This document shows, piece after piece, positions 6,500 through 12,001 of a stretch of DNA of 12,001 nt. Within the stretch, counting starts at the first letter, position 1. Each line of letters opens with the position of its first letter. The notes under the pieces were generated by a model. That model was given only the letters and a program-made list of their open reading frames with translations, ran no database searches and was not told the origin of the DNA. A program made the position numbers and the translations under genes. Origin of the DNA: MFZZ01 sp964610165 (GTDB lineage: Bacteria > Patescibacteriota > Microgenomatia > UBA1406 > GWC2-37-13); NCBI GenBank assembly GCA_964610165.1, contig CAZSUZ010000034.1, forward strand, positions 1-12,001, read 5' to 3'.

Positions 6500-8521
6500 C
6501 TATAAACCTAAATCGCTTAAACTATAATTTGAAATAAAACCAGAATAAACTTCCTCGTGCCATAATTCTTCTGTGCCATATCGCAATGCTGCAATACAAT
6601 CATCATTCACTTCTACAAAATCATCAGTATATTCTTCATTACCATCTTTATCTCTTATCTTTTTCCTATGGAATATCTGTATCTCTTTTGCAGTATTTGG
6701 GCATTTTGTTTTATCTATATGCATTCTCTGTCTTGTAAGAAAATCTATACCGAACCGTAAACTCCCCATTCCTTTTGTTGCACCTTCTACATGCCATCCT
6801 CTACTATTCCATTCATCGATTCTGTCTGGTTCAGCACTATCTGCTTTTATTATCATACTATGACCTAAGTCCCCATAATATTCTTCAGCATTCATAATAA
6901 ACTGTAAATTTGTCCAACCTTTTCCATATAGTTCATCAATAACATATAGTTCACCATCCCTAAAACCACCTAAGATAAGAGCTGAAGCATGATTATATCC
7001 AAAATCCATACCCATAAATAAATTTTCATAACTGTCCAAACTATAATCCAAATCCTCAATAATATAGTCTGAAAATACTACACCACCATATACTCCCCAA
7101 TTACCATTAACATATACATCTTTATAGTATTGGTCAGTAATAGATTCCAAATATCGTACAACATCTTCTTGCAAAAACCTGTTATCTTTATAGGTACTGT
7201 GATGCAGTGTTACTCCTTTTTTCGGTTCATCAAAATAAGTTTTTTTAATCCAATGTCCAGCCCATATTGGATTTAATGTTAATATACCTTGTTTAACAAA
7301 AGTTGTATTACCTCTCAATCTCAGTCTCAGTTGATTCACATCATCTGGAACAGCTTGGTCTGCCTCTTCCAGCCAAAAATCAGTAGGGTCAAAAAAACTT
7401 TTCAGTTTTGTAACATCATCCAGTCCAACACTAAATATGGCATTATCGGTTACTTTACATTTTATGCTTGCTTCTGTATTATTGAATGAAAACAAATCAG
7501 TCATTCCAAAATTACGTATAGTTTGTACTAACAAATCATAACAAGAATGCTTTACTTCCTTCTTTACTTTTCTTGCTACTAAAAATCTATGCCCTTTTTC
7601 TGTTACCATTTTGTAAATAATTTTCTGTGCAGTAAAATAGGAATTATGGGTAACAACAAAATTCTTAAGCAGCATCTTATTATCCCCATCTACCATACAC
7701 CCATAATATTCCCCTTCACCACATTCCTCAATCTTGAATGTACATTTGCTTTTCATATTATGTGCTTTATATTTTTTGCATGGTAGACTTTTCAAATTCC
7801 CTTTTATTTTTATTCTGTATACTCCATCTTTTATTGTATAACTTACGTATAGTCCTAAAGAATTTGCAAGATACAAAATTTGTTCAGCTAATATTTTATT
7901 CTTCACATAGAAATCTTTTCTTTTATCCTGTACTCCTCTCTTCGGATTTGTCTTTGCATCAAATATTCCAGCCAATACTTTACTTCTCACTTTCTTACTG
8001 TTGTATAAAAATTCATCTGGAATAAAAAATGTGCTGTCTCTACCTAAAGTATTATTGCTTCCTACCATAAAACCAATATCATATGGTTTATCAAATGTTT
8101 CTACTTCAGGCAATTCTATACTACTTTTATACATATACAGTTTATTTTTTATTTTCAGGTACTCTTCTATACTGTATTCATAATAATTCTCTTCATTGTC
8201 AACTAAACATAGTATATGCTCTTTATTGGCAATAAACTCATCCATCCCCCTAAACTTTATCTTATACAGTTTCCCATACCCTTTTGTTGTACCTAATACT
8301 TTCCTTGGCTTTGAATCCACCCCCATCACATAGTCATCTTTCTTTATATCTTCTATTCTTTTCAACCTTCCATCAGCCATTACTATTTCAGTACCTTTTC
8401 CAAAGCACTTTCCACTGTGTGCCCCACCAATTAAAATTTCTAATGGATTCTCATCAAATAATAATGGATAGAATGTATAGTTTGTTACTGATGGTAGATT
8501 GGAAAAATCTATTTCTGGCAT
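6500..8521 (-). CDS. terL: Terminase large subunit interrupted by an intein (precursor 673 aa, mature about 418 aa)
   Basis: The ATP-driven DNA packaging motor. The Walker A motif is GGAHSGK at 32-38, directly followed by an intein (39-293); its last residue is completed by Ser294 after splicing (GGAHSGK-S). Downstream come Walker B FWLEEAD (382-388), the coupling segment ILTLNPIW (413-420), and the RNase H-like nuclease domain with candidate metal ligands Asp506 (MGMDFG), Asp529/Glu530, Asp561 (IIKADSAE) and Asp640/Asp641 near the C-terminus. Removing 255 residues leaves 418, a normal size for SPP1/PBSX-type TerL. The ATG lies 3 bases after the stop of the HTH gene, with GGAG inside that gene's last codons. 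ATPase activity must depend on protein splicing, because the P-loop is split. Confidence 0.93.
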   Translation of the reverse strand: MPEIDFSNLPSVTNYTFYPLLFDENPLEILIGGAHSGKCFGKGTEIVMADGRLKRIEDIKKDDYVMGVDSKPRKVLGTTKGYGKLYKIKFRGMDEFIANKEHILCLVDNEENYYEYSIEEYLKIKNKLYMYKSSIELPEVETFDKPYDIGFMVGSNNTLGRDSTFFIPDEFLYNSKKVRSKVLAGIFDAKTNPKRGVQDKRKDFYVKNKILAEQILYLANSLGLYVSYTIKDGVYRIKIKGNLKSLPCKKYKAHNMKSKCTFKIEECGEGEYYGCMVDGDNKMLLKNFVVTHNSYFTAQKIIYKMVTEKGHRFLVARKVKKEVKHSCYDLLVQTIRNFGMTDLFSFNNTEASIKCKVTDNAIFSVGLDDVTKLKSFFDPTDFWLEEADQAVPDDVNQLRLRLRGNTTFVKQGILTLNPIWAGHWIKKTYFDEPKKGVTLHHSTYKDNRFLQEDVVRYLESITDQYYKDVYVNGNWGVYGGVVFSDYIIEDLDYSLDSYENLFMGMDFGYNHASALILGGFRDGELYVIDELYGKGWTNLQFIMNAEEYYGDLGHSMIIKADSAEPDRIDEWNSRGWHVEGATKGMGSLRFGIDFLTRQRMHIDKTKCPNTAKEIQIFHRKKIRDKDGNEEYTDDFVEVNDDCIAALRYGTEELWHEEVYSGFISNYSLSDLGL
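7643..8407 (-). mobile_element. Intein in terL P-loop, 255 aa, with degenerate LAGLIDADG domain
   Basis: The in-frame insert has intein splice blocks: Cys39 at the N-terminus (CFGKGTEIVMADGRLKRIED), a block-A/N2-like IKKDDYVMG (59-67), block B NKEHIL (99-104, His102 kept but the usual Thr at -3 is Asn99), block F GEYYGCMVDGDNKMLLKNF, and block G VVTHN ending His292-Asn293 before Ser294. The middle (about 147-240) has the LAGLIDADG layout: YDIGFMVGSN (148-156), an IPDEFL element (167-172), and LAGIFDAKTN (183-192). The catalytic acid of both motifs is replaced (Ser155 and Lys190), so splicing looks intact while homing cleavage looks lost. Confidence 0.92.
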
Positions 8522-8524
8522 TAC

Positions 8525-8938
8525 TTATACTCCATTATAGATTATTATTAAATTCTCATTAAGAATTTTCTTCTTGGATTCTTCTGAAATAGTCAATCTA
8601 CATTCATCCCTAGCAATGTGTTTTACTCTTTCTATAGACATTTTTCTTATTTCATCAACCATATTTTTTATTTCTTCTTCATCTAAATCTGGTTCGGATA
8701 ATACTTCAATAAGACTTTTACTATGTGTTCCTATAGGTTTTTCAACATAGTTATAAAAAATAGGAAATATATCTTCTTCACCTATCAAAGAATACATTTT
8801 TTTAATTTTATTCATATCTTTCATTTTTGGTTCTTTTTTGCCACTAAGCCACGCAAATACTGTAAACCGTTTTGTATGCATTATTTTTGCAAAATCACTA
8901 ACACTCAGTCCGAAATAATGCATAATATCTCTTATCAT
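8525..8938 (-). CDS. Small HTH protein in terminase-small-subunit position, 137 aa
   Basis: ATG 8938 has GGAG about 8 bases upstream and is the first gene after the promoter at 8960-8988; it ends 3 bases before terL. Residues about 8-35 form a helix-turn-helix (GLSVSDFAKIMHTKRFTVFA followed by WLSGKKEP), resembling the Cro/CI-type DNA-binding fold. A hydrophobic/acidic helical region follows, with EEEIKNMVDEIRKMSIERVK in the second half, which could mediate oligomerisation. By place and DNA-binding domain it is a candidate terminase small subunit (TerS), which recognises pac/cos DNA. A transcriptional regulator is the alternative. The N-terminal HTH is visible; the TerS role is inferred from synteny. 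Confidence 0.7.
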   Translation of the reverse strand: MIRDIMHYFGLSVSDFAKIMHTKRFTVFAWLSGKKEPKMKDMNKIKKMYSLIGEEDIFPIFYNYVEKPIGTHSKSLIEVLSEPDLDEEEIKNMVDEIRKMSIERVKHIARDECRLTISEESKKKILNENLIIIYNGV

Positions 8939-8959
8939 ATTTATTACTCCATTTTAATA

Positions 8960-8988
8960 ATTGTAGCACACTTTTATAATTTTGTCAA
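8960..8988 (-). promoter_or_regulatory. Sigma70-type promoter for the terminase operon
   Basis: On the minus strand: TTGACA (8988-8983), 17-base spacer, TACAAT (8965-8960), with an extended -10 TG one base upstream. The predicted start near 8953 leaves a leader of about 15 bases to the ATG at 8938. The spacer (AAATTATAAAAGTGTGC) is almost the same as at 2777-2805. Confidence 0.82.
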
Positions 8989-9000
8989 TATGTAGTAAAT

Positions 9001-9161
9001 ATTATATATATCAAATTCCCATTTCGCTGTGGTTGAATAAGGTGGTACCAAGGTTGCGTTTTCTAACAGTACCATGTACTTTATACGTACTTCTACTACA
9101 AAATCGCTTGTAGGTACCAAATTTTGCAATCTGGGGCATTTTTTATTGCCACATTAAGCTA
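9001..9161. other. Divergent intergenic region rich in GTAC palindromes
   Basis: This stretch lies between the terminase promoter and the methyltransferase promoter and has no gene. It holds GGTACC at 9044-9049 and 9113-9118 (each within GGTACCAA), a 13-bp palindrome AGTACCATGTACT at 9068-9080, and TACGTA at 9084-9089: five GTAC cores in about 73 bp. They could be operator sites for one or both promoters; no binding protein can be named. Confidence 0.55.
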
Positions 9162-9190
9162 TTGACAAAAAAGTTTCTATGTTTTATAAT
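9162..9190 (+). promoter_or_regulatory. Consensus sigma70 promoter for the cytosine methyltransferase
   Basis: TTGACA (9162-9167), a 17-base spacer, and TATAAT (9185-9190) match the consensus exactly. The predicted start is near 9197, about 16 bases before the ATG at 9213. The match argues against the in-frame TTG at 9162 as a translation start, because that codon is the -35 box. Confidence 0.88.
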
Positions 9191-9212
9191 AATATTTAGT
9201 AAAGGATTATTT

Positions 9213-9953
9213 ATGGAAATAACTACTGTACCAAATAAATACACAAGTATAGAACTTTTTGCAGGAGCTGGTGGTCTTGCCCTTGGTTTAGAGCAAGCTG
9301 GTTTTCATCATGTTCTTCTCAATGAATATGATAAAACGGCATGTAAAACTTTAAGAATAAATCGTCCTTATTGGAATGTGATTGAAAAAGATATTCATTC
9401 CGTTGATTTTACAGAATATAAATGGAAAATTGATTTACTTTCTGGTGGTATTCCCTGTCAAGCATTTAGCTATTCTGGTAAAAGAAATGGATTTAATGAT
9501 ACTCGTGGAACATTATTTTTTGAGTATGCAAGAGCAGTAAAAGAAATCCAACCTAAAATATGTATTATAGAGAATGTCCGTGGCTTATTAAATCACGATT
9601 CAGGGAAAACTATTTCTATAATGATACATGTTCTTAATGAACTTAATTATCATGTCTTGGAACCAAAAATACTAAATGCTGTTAATTATAATGTTCCACA
9701 AAAACGTGAAAGGCTCATATTAGTAGCAATAAGGAATGATATAAATGCAGAATATACTTATCCAAAACCAAATAATAAAATATATACATTAAAAGATGCT
9801 CTAAAAAAGGGAGAATTATACCCTTGCGATGTACCAAATTCAGATGGCCTTAAATATTCATATAAAAAAGAAAAATTGCAGCTTTGGTTTAAAAACTCTT
9901 CTATTTATCATCAGAAATTCATTCTTAACCTGTCCATTTTTTATTTAAGTTAA
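9213..9953 (+). pseudogene. DNA cytosine-5 methyltransferase, N-terminal part (motifs I-VIII), truncated
   Basis: The start is ATG 9213 (MEITTVPNKYTSIELFAGAG), with AAAGGA 6-7 bases upstream and the promoter just before. Visible C5-MTase motifs: I FAGAGG (16-21, SAM binding), IV GGIPCQAFS (78-86, catalytic Cys82), VI ENVRG (120-124), VIII VPQKRERL (161-168). After the TRD lead-in, LKDALKKGELYPCDVPNSDG (193-212) and YKKEKLQL, the similarity ends at Leu224 (base 9884); the last 22 codons look random and end in TAA. Motifs IX and X are missing here but are found at 11377-11727. Joining them gives about 340 aa, a normal length. Alone this half should not methylate DNA; a two-chain enzyme like M.AquI is the alternative. 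Confidence 0.85.
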
Positions 9954-10000
9954 AAAAAAATCGCAAAACACAGTCTTGACTGTTAGGGTATGCTGCGATT
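9952..10000 (-). terminator. Terminator-like hairpin facing the minus strand
   Basis: On the minus strand AATCGCA (10000-9994) can pair with TGCGATT (9965-9959), enclosing a second hairpin ACAGTC-AA-GACTGT (9983-9970), and is followed by a run of T (9960-9952). This is the form of an intrinsic terminator for leftward transcription, yet no minus-strand gene is seen to its right. It overlaps the stop codon of the truncated methyltransferase. Confidence 0.5.
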
Positions 10001-10146
10001 ATACTCTTGGAGGGTGTTGAAAAACTTCTAAATCTCCTATAGTACGGGGTTTTTAGGGTTTCACTGACCCTTCGACGGGCTCAGGGGACGCTCGATTAAG
10101 GCGCAAGAGTAAAATAATGATATTTTTTAACAACCTCTTTTGACAT
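10001..10146. other. Non-coding stretch with GC-rich repeat-like patch
   Basis: No gene is visible. A GC-rich patch at 10064-10090 (core CCCTTCGACGGGCTCAGGGG) stands out from AT-rich surroundings and can form short stems such as CTGA/TCAG and CCCT/AGGG; it resembles dispersed intergenic repeats of the CTGAGCC-GTCGAAGGG type. An 8-bp inverted repeat TACTCTTG (10002-10009) / CAAGAGTA (10104-10111) encloses it. Imperfect arms GTGTTGAAAAA and TTTTTTAACAAC lie nearby. This looks like host intergenic DNA. Confidence 0.4.
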
Positions 10147-10220
10147 CGGGGTGTAGCGCAGTTGGCCAGCGCGCTGCGTTTGGGACGCAGAGGTCGGCGG
10201 TTCAAGTCCGCCCACCCCGA
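10147..10220 (+). tRNA. tRNA-Pro (anticodon TGG)
   Basis: A full cloverleaf is visible in 74 bases: acceptor CGGGGTG (10147-10153) pairing with CACCCCG (10213-10219) and discriminator A; a D-arm with GCGC/GCGC around AGTTGGCCA; anticodon stem CTGCG/CGCAG with loop TTTGGGA, hence anticodon TGG; and T-arm GGCGG-TTCAAGT-CCGCC. The 3' CCA is not encoded (CAAAATG follows). It reads proline codons CCN/CCA. No second copy of its 3' end is seen in the window, so there is no direct sign of a tRNA attachment site here. Confidence 0.97.
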
Positions 10221-10285
10221 CAAAATGCGGCAGAGAAATCAATCCTGCCCTGCAATTCCTAGATGCGGGGGATAAGCAATAATTA

Positions 10286-10319
10286 GGAAATCCTATAGAG
10301 ATTTCCGCTTTACTTTTTT
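10286..10319 (+). terminator. Possible intrinsic terminator after tRNA-Pro
   Basis: GGAAATC (10286-10292) pairs with GATTTCC (10300-10306) around a 7-base loop, followed by GCTTTACTTTTTT. It would end the tRNA transcript before the methyltransferase at 10403. The U-tract is interrupted, so strength is uncertain. Confidence 0.5.
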
Positions 10320-10402
10320 CTCTTTATTGGTTATCTTTATCTTAAGAAAATTGATAAGCTCCTTGGTGTTTGGCCACAGAATTAATTAAGGATTGAAGTT
10401 GT

Positions 10403-11260
10403 ATGGCAACAATACATAAATTGATTATTGGAAATTGCATGAACATGGAAGAAATTCCAGATGGAAGCGTTCATTTAATGATTACATCTCCGCCATATTT
10501 CAATGCACCTTTTGATTACAAAGGGTTATTTAAGGGTTATGGACATTATCTTGGTGTATTAAGAAATTTCGCTAAAGAAACTTTCCGCGTATTGCAAGAT
10601 GGACGAATCGCGGTTTTAAATATTGATGATATGTTGGTAGATGGAGAAAAATTTCCAATTGTTGCTGATGCAACAAAAATTTTTCAAGAAGCAGGTTTTA
10701 GATATAGAGATAGAATTATTTGGAAAAAGCCAGACGGATATTTAAGAATAAGCCGGCGAAGTGGCGTTATTCTACAAAATCCTTACCCCATGTATTTTTA
10801 CCCAGATAACTTGCTTGAAAGCATCATCATTTTCCAAAAAGGAAAATTCAATTATCGTTCAATTTCTAAAGAAGTCCGTGAGGCTTCCAAGGTTGATACA
10901 AGAGAATTTTCCAACAAAAAATGGTATATGACACTTTGGGAAATGAACAATGTAATGCCTGGATCACCACTAGAAAAAGACATAGCTGCTTTTCCTTATG
11001 AATTACCCTACAGGATAATTAAATTATTTTCTTATAAAGAAGAAACGGTATTAGACCCTTTTGTTGGCAGTGGAACCACAATGAAAGCTGCAAGAGATCT
11101 AGAAAGAAATAGCATTGGTTATGAAATAAAAAAATCACTTGCGCCCATTATCAAAGAGAAATTGGGTTTTGGCGAAGGTCAAAGTACTTTTTTTACAAAT
11201 CAAAATGATAAGTTCGAAATTGTTTATCGCAAAGAAGGAAAATATGGACCTATTCGCTAA
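10403..11260 (+). CDS. Beta-class site-specific DNA methyltransferase (N6-adenine or N4-cytosine), 285 aa
   Basis: The ATG at 10403 follows AAGGA by 10 bases. The protein carries catalytic motif IV TSPPY (28-32) near the N-terminus, a target-recognition middle (about 100-200, including WKKPDGYLRISRRSG), and SAM-binding motif I LDPFVGSGTT (217-226) near the C-terminus. The order IV-TRD-I defines the beta class of amino-methyltransferases; TSPPY occurs in both N4C and N6A enzymes, so the modified base is not decided. Length and motifs are complete and the frame is intact. The next gene begins inside its last codons with its own SD, suggesting an R-M operon. It methylates DNA at a site that cannot be read from sequence here. 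Confidence 0.9.
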   Translation: MATIHKLIIGNCMNMEEIPDGSVHLMITSPPYFNAPFDYKGLFKGYGHYLGVLRNFAKETFRVLQDGRIAVLNIDDMLVDGEKFPIVADATKIFQEAGFRYRDRIIWKKPDGYLRISRRSGVILQNPYPMYFYPDNLLESIIIFQKGKFNYRSISKEVREASKVDTREFSNKKWYMTLWEMNNVMPGSPLEKDIAAFPYELPYRIIKLFSYKEETVLDPFVGSGTTMKAARDLERNSIGYEIKKSLAPIIKEKLGFGEGQSTFFTNQNDKFEIVYRKEGKYGPIR

Positions 11261-11375
11261 GATCAAAGGAATAAAATATACCCCACTTCTTTGTCGGGAA
11301 TTAGAAATTTTTGACTTTAATGATTTAGATGAAGCTTTATCTTCTTGCTCCTCGTTTATTTTAAAAAATTCTTAA
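11244..11375 (+). pseudogene. Restriction-endonuclease-like N-terminal fragment, 43 aa
   Basis: ATG 11244 overlaps the methyltransferase by 17 bases and has AAGGA about 5 bases upstream, so it is a genuine coupled start. The peptide begins MDLFAKIKGIKYTPLLCREL, then FDFNDLDEALSSCSSFILKN, and stops at TAA 11373-11375. The N-terminal pattern 'Y-T-P-L-L-C-R-E-L ... AL-s-s-x-S-F-I-L' is one I associate with certain type II restriction endonucleases that follow MTase genes; in those the chain continues well beyond this point. Here the rest is missing and the cytosine-MTase C-terminal part begins one base after the stop. The REase identity is from memory and should be tested. Confidence 0.5.
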
Positions 11376-11376
11376 A

Positions 11377-11727
11377 ATGGTTCCTCCTGGTGGTTGCTGG
11401 CGTGATTTACCAATAGAATATCAAAAAGAATATATGATGAAAAGTTACTATCTTGGTGGTGGGAAAACAGGTATTGCTAGACGAATATCTTGGGATGAAC
11501 CATGCTTGACATTAACTTGCTCACCTGCACAAAAACAAACAGAACGTTGTCATCCAGAAGAAACTAGACCATTCACAATTAGAGAATATGCTAGAATACA
11601 AACATTTCCAGATAATTGGCACTTTTGTGGGTCTTTGTTAAATCAATATAAACAGATTGGAAATGCAGTTCCAGTAAATTTTGCTAAAGAACTTGGTATT
11701 TCTGTTATAAATTTTTTGAATAAATAA
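11377..11727 (+). pseudogene. DNA cytosine-5 methyltransferase, C-terminal part (TRD, motifs IX-X)
   Basis: This frame begins exactly where the half at 9213-9953 loses similarity. It starts MVPPGGCWRDLP, the standard segment before the target-recognition region, and contains YYLGGGKTGIARRISWDEP, motif IX region ETRPFTIREYARIQTFPD (62-79) and motif X QIGNAVPV (93-100), then a C-terminal helix. It contains no catalytic Cys or SAM motif I, so alone it cannot act. The ATG has no SD; it lies 1 base after the stop of the 43-aa ORF, so it would depend on translational coupling. Spacing from the upstream Tyr to this Val matches an uninterrupted enzyme, which supports the two halves being one former gene. 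Confidence 0.85.
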
Positions 11728-11960
11728 AGCCCTTTTTGTATGGGAGAAAAAATTGAAATGACCAAATTTTATGAATTTGTTTAATAATATTATATTGGAG
11801 TAATATATGTTATTATAAAATAATGTAAAAAATGATGAATTAGTGGTATATTGAAATTCTATAGTTGGTAGATACATTTTATAAAAACATGTATTTTATT
11901 TGTATGGGTGGGATTGTAAAAAAATAAAATAAAATATGGATAAAGCCCTTTTTGTGGGGA
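11722..11960. repeat. Short direct repeat in AT-rich non-coding DNA
   Basis: ATAAAGCCCTTTTTGT occurs just after the MTase stop (from about 11724) and again at about 11940, followed by ATGGG and GGGGA respectively; TTTGTATGGG appears a third time at about 11900. The stretch between (11728-12001) shows no gene I can support. The role is unknown. Confidence 0.5.
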
Positions 11961-12001
11961 ATATATTTTCTAGTACTCTCAGCCTCCCGATCGGCCGAAA
12001 A

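Noticed and set aside
6573..8562. Several plus-strand open frames over terL
   Set aside because: They are antisense shadows of the intact terL/intein reading frame and have no family features.
9162..9212. In-frame upstream start (TTG at 9162) for the cytosine methyltransferase
   Set aside because: The TTG is the -35 box of a consensus promoter and the -10 lies inside this stretch; ATG 9213 has a proper SD.
10147..10220. tRNA-Pro as the phage attachment site
   Set aside because: No duplicate of its 3' end or another att-like repeat is found in the window, and no integrase gene is present.
9888..11373. Direct-repeat pair (TTTAAAAACTCTT / TTTAAAAAATTCTT) as the recombination sites bounding the insert
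   Set aside because: The match is AT-rich and imperfect, and excision between the copies would not restore the methyltransferase frame; chance is likely.
11638..11877. Minus-strand open frame over the end of the methyltransferase C-part
   Set aside because: AT-rich Phe/Asn/Ile-rich translation with no SD; it overlaps conserved motif X on the plus strand.

Overview
The window has two parts. The left three quarters (1-8938) is the head-morphogenesis module of a tailed phage or prophage, all on the minus strand. The right part (about 9160-11730) is a plus-strand DNA-methylation/restriction locus that looks broken and carries a tRNA gene in its middle. The DNA is AT-rich, starts mostly follow good purine-rich Shine-Dalgarno sites, and TAA, TAG and TGA all serve as stops, so a standard bacterial code is used. 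The host cannot be named from this. The tRNA-Pro gene does not encode its CCA end, which is a weak hint against many Firmicutes; a spirochaete or another AT-rich anaerobe is possible, but this is a guess.

Phage module, in transcription order (right to left): a sigma70-type promoter (8960-8988); a small HTH protein in the terminase-small position; the terminase large subunit, whose P-loop is interrupted by a 255-residue intein with a decayed LAGLIDADG domain; the portal; an acidic repeat-containing protein; a Mu gpF/SPP1 gp7-type minor head protein; a run of very small, mostly Lys-rich proteins (50, 18, 61 and 59 aa); a second promoter (2777-2805) followed by a leader with an intrinsic terminator hairpin; a basic 69-aa protein with a TTG start; the scaffold; the major capsid protein; a 132-aa putative decoration protein; and a head-completion/neck protein that runs off the left edge. 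Several of these genes were found by reading gaps and the left edge. The two phage promoters are nearly identical, so terminase and capsid genes probably come on together.

Right part: divergent from the terminase operon, across about 170 bp dense in GTAC motifs, a consensus promoter (TTGACA-17-TATAAT) drives a DNA cytosine-5 methyltransferase. That gene has motifs I-VIII, then loses its reading at base 9884. The missing C-terminal part (TRD, motifs IX and X) appears 1.49 kb later at 11377-11727, and the two halves join into a normal-looking protein of about 340 aa. The intervening DNA holds a minus-strand terminator-like hairpin, a GC-rich repeat-like patch, a complete tRNA-Pro(UGG), a complete beta-class N4C/N6A methyltransferase (TSPPY), and the first 43 codons of what resembles a restriction endonuclease. 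Either one R-M locus was inserted into or rearranged with another, or the contig is misassembled; the sequence alone does not decide. From 11728 to the end there is only AT-rich non-coding DNA with a short direct repeat.
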